Shown here: positions 62,568 to 64,000 of the stretch, one piece after another
Layout of the letters: the number at the start of each line of letters is the position of its first letter
Position numbering within the stretch: position 1 is the first letter of the stretch
Assembly: GCF_001431405.1 (NCBI RefSeq)
Contig: NZ_LDJL01000015.1
Coordinates: 62,001 to 126,000, forward strand
From: Pseudoxanthomonas dokdonensis
Lineage (GTDB): Bacteria; Pseudomonadota; Gammaproteobacteria; Xanthomonadales; Xanthomonadaceae
DNA length: 64,000 nt
Reading direction: 5' to 3'
Notes under the pieces: model-generated
What the model saw: the letters and a program-made list of their open reading frames with translations, nothing else
Told to the model about the DNA's origin: nothing
Databases searched by the model: none
Position numbers and translations under genes: made by a program

Positions 62568-64000
62568 TCATGGGGCCGGCAACGGCTCGACAATCGGGAA
62601 GCCGTAGCTGAAGGTGTCCAGCATACCCATCAATTCGGCCAGTTTGCGCGGGTCGCCCTCGACCCTGGCCTGGCCCGATTGCATTGCCGCCGCGAACGTG
62701 GTCTGGCCGAGGATGACGCTGTTGAGGGCCGCCCGCGACAAAGTCAGGCTGGCGTCGGCATTGGAAGCCTGCTGGCCTTCGACATAGGTCAGCGCCGAGT
62801 TCTCCAGGTTCAGCACGTACTGCTTGCCGAGGTCGGTGAAGTTCCAGTTCAACACGATGTGCTTGCCCTCGGCCTTGCCAGCGTTGAGGCGTACGCCCAG
62901 GTAGTCGAAGAACAGGCCGGTATCGACCGCCTTCAGGGTATCGGCGTTGAGGGTGTTGAGTGACGGCAGCTGCGGCACGCCATTACGCAGTTCCTGCGCG
63001 CCGGTCAGGTAGGCCGAACGCCAGGTGCCGGCTTCGCTCTGGTAGCCGAGTTGTTCCAGCGCATCGGCACCCAGTTCGCGGGCGGCGCGGTTGGAGGGAT
63101 CGGCGAACACCACCTGGTTCATCACGCTGGCGACCCAGCGGTACTCGCCATTGGCGTAGTCCTTGCGCGCGCGCTGGATGACTGCATCGGCGCCGCCCAT
63201 GTAGGCGATCGTCTTGGCTGCCTGTCGGGTTTCGGGCAATGGATTGAGGTTGGCCGGATTGCCGTCGTACCAGCCCAGGTAACGCTGGTAGACCGCACGC
63301 GCATTGTGGCGCAGGGTGCCGTAGTAGCCATGCGAGGACCATTCGCCCTGCTGGCTGGCCGGCAGCTGCAGGGTTTCGGCGATCTGGTCCGGCTTGTAGC
63401 CCTGGTTGAGCAGGCGCACGCTCTGATCGTGGATGAACTTGTACAGGTCGCGCTGCTTGCGCAGCATGTTGTCGACCCGTTGCTGGCCCCAGGTCGGCCA
63501 GTGATGCTGCGCGATCATCACTTCACTACGGGCGGCGAAGCGTTCGCGCGCCTGTTCGATGTAATGCGACCAGGCCACCGCATCGCGCACCTCGGCACCA
63601 CGCAGGGTGTACAGGTTGTGCATGTTCTGGGTCACCACCTCGGCGGCGTCGAACACTTTCTGGCGCGGGAAGTACACCATCATTTCCGATGGCGCTTCGG
63701 TCCCCGGTGCGAGCATGAACTCGATATCGACGCCATCAATGCGCATCTCGCGGGTGGCATCGGTAATGCTGTCGGTGGGCTGGATCAGGGTCAGTGAACC
63801 AATCCCCAGTGACTTGCCCAGGCCGGTATCGACGCTGCCGCGCACGCCGGGCGCGACCAGGGTGCCGAACTGGTACGAGGCGCGCCGGCTCATCGCGTTG
63901 CCGGCGATGATGTTCTCGGCCACGGCGGTGTCCATGAAGTGTTCCGGCGCGTAGATCCTGACCTTGCCGGCGGCGACGTCGGCTTCACTGGTGACGCCCT
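62568..64000 (-). CDS. Alkyl/aryl sulfatase (SdsA1-like), truncated by the window
   Basis: The C-terminal 477 or so residues of a secondary alkylsulfatase of the metallo-beta-lactamase fold are present: EHFMDTAVAENIIAGNAMSRRA, a helical dimerisation region and a C-terminal SCP2-like domain (VLNWNFTDLGKQYVLNLENS). The N-terminal zinc-binding metallo-beta-lactamase part lies outside the window. The frame is open to base 64000, so an internal Met is not the real start. Confidence 0.88.
   Translation of the reverse strand, partial: GVTSEADVAAGKVRIYAPEHFMDTAVAENIIAGNAMSRRASYQFGTLVAPGVRGSVDTGLGKSLGIGSLTLIQPTDSITDATREMRIDGVDIEFMLAPGTEAPSEMMVYFPRQKVFDAAEVVTQNMHNLYTLRGAEVRDAVAWSHYIEQARERFAARSEVMIAQHHWPTWGQQRVDNMLRKQRDLYKFIHDQSVRLLNQGYKPDQIAETLQLPASQQGEWSSHGYYGTLRHNARAVYQRYLGWYDGNPANLNPLPETRQAAKTIAYMGGADAVIQRARKDYANGEYRWVASVMNQVVFADPSNRAARELGADALEQLGYQSEAGTWRSAYLTGAQELRNGVPQLPSLNTLNADTLKAVDTGLFFDYLGVRLNAGKAEGKHIVLNWNFTDLGKQYVLNLENSALTYVEGQQASNADASLTLSRAALNSVILGQTTFAAAMQSGQARVEGDPRKLAELMGMLDTFSYGFPIVEPLPAP

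Overview
The window is GC-rich chromosomal DNA from a gammaproteobacterium, most likely a member of the Xanthomonadaceae (Lysobacter, Luteimonas, Pseudoxanthomonas or a relative). The pointers are the dense coding with long antisense shadow frames, the linked rsmG-parA-parB, rpmB-rpmG, hemB and aroE genes, a XanB2-type chorismatase, an ECF sigma factor paired with a Ser/Thr kinase, a DcaP-type porin, and one GTAG-type palindrome of the kind known from Stenotrophomonas. I see no rRNA, tRNA, CRISPR array, prophage or insertion sequence. Genus level is inference.

Region 1 (1-9.2 kb) holds thymidine kinase, an ECF sigma factor with a membrane Ser/Thr kinase carrying a TPR-like tail, an ABC ATPase with mutM, a DesA-like fatty acid desaturase, a small EF-hand protein and an Old Yellow Enzyme. 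Region 2 (9.2-25.2 kb) is an acetate/carboxylate uptake and control region. It has an MHS-type carrier and a DcaP-like porin divergent from acetyl-CoA synthetase, then a CrbR-like regulator, and further on a CrbS-like hybrid kinase. Between the two regulators lie a phosphoethanolamine transferase and a PAP2 phosphatase divergent from their own OmpR-type two-component pair. A FAD/NAD(P)-binding protein follows.

Region 3 (25.2-36.5 kb) has cardiolipin synthase, ribosomal proteins L28 and L33, a DUF885 protein, a complete CzcCBA-type metal efflux operon led by a small exported His/Cys protein, and a LAB_N membrane protein with a GT2 glycosyltransferase. Region 4 (36.6-42.9 kb) contains parB, parA, rsmG, a phosphopantetheinyl transferase, a GlsB/YeaQ membrane protein, exonuclease III, two poorly known proteins and a gamma carbonic anhydrase.

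Region 5 (43.0-49.9 kb) is a tightly coupled six-gene operon, RDD-SpoIIM/DUF95-DUF4129-DUF4350-MoxR-DUF58, with no assigned function. Region 6 (50-64 kb) has aroE and hemB, then two consecutive copies of a cassette encoding a small exported protein and a secreted metalloprotease whose catalytic core is interrupted by a PA domain. It continues with a small membrane protein, the chorismatase, a lipoprotein, a second DUF885 protein, a coniferyl-aldehyde-type dehydrogenase and an alkylsulfatase cut off by the window end.

The most novel-looking pieces are the duplicated protease cassettes, which share promoter block, leader, 8-nt overlap and terminator type, and the six-gene MoxR operon. The most readable regulatory story is a CrbS/CrbR-acs-porin-carrier module with a shared 9-base element placed once near each divergent promoter.
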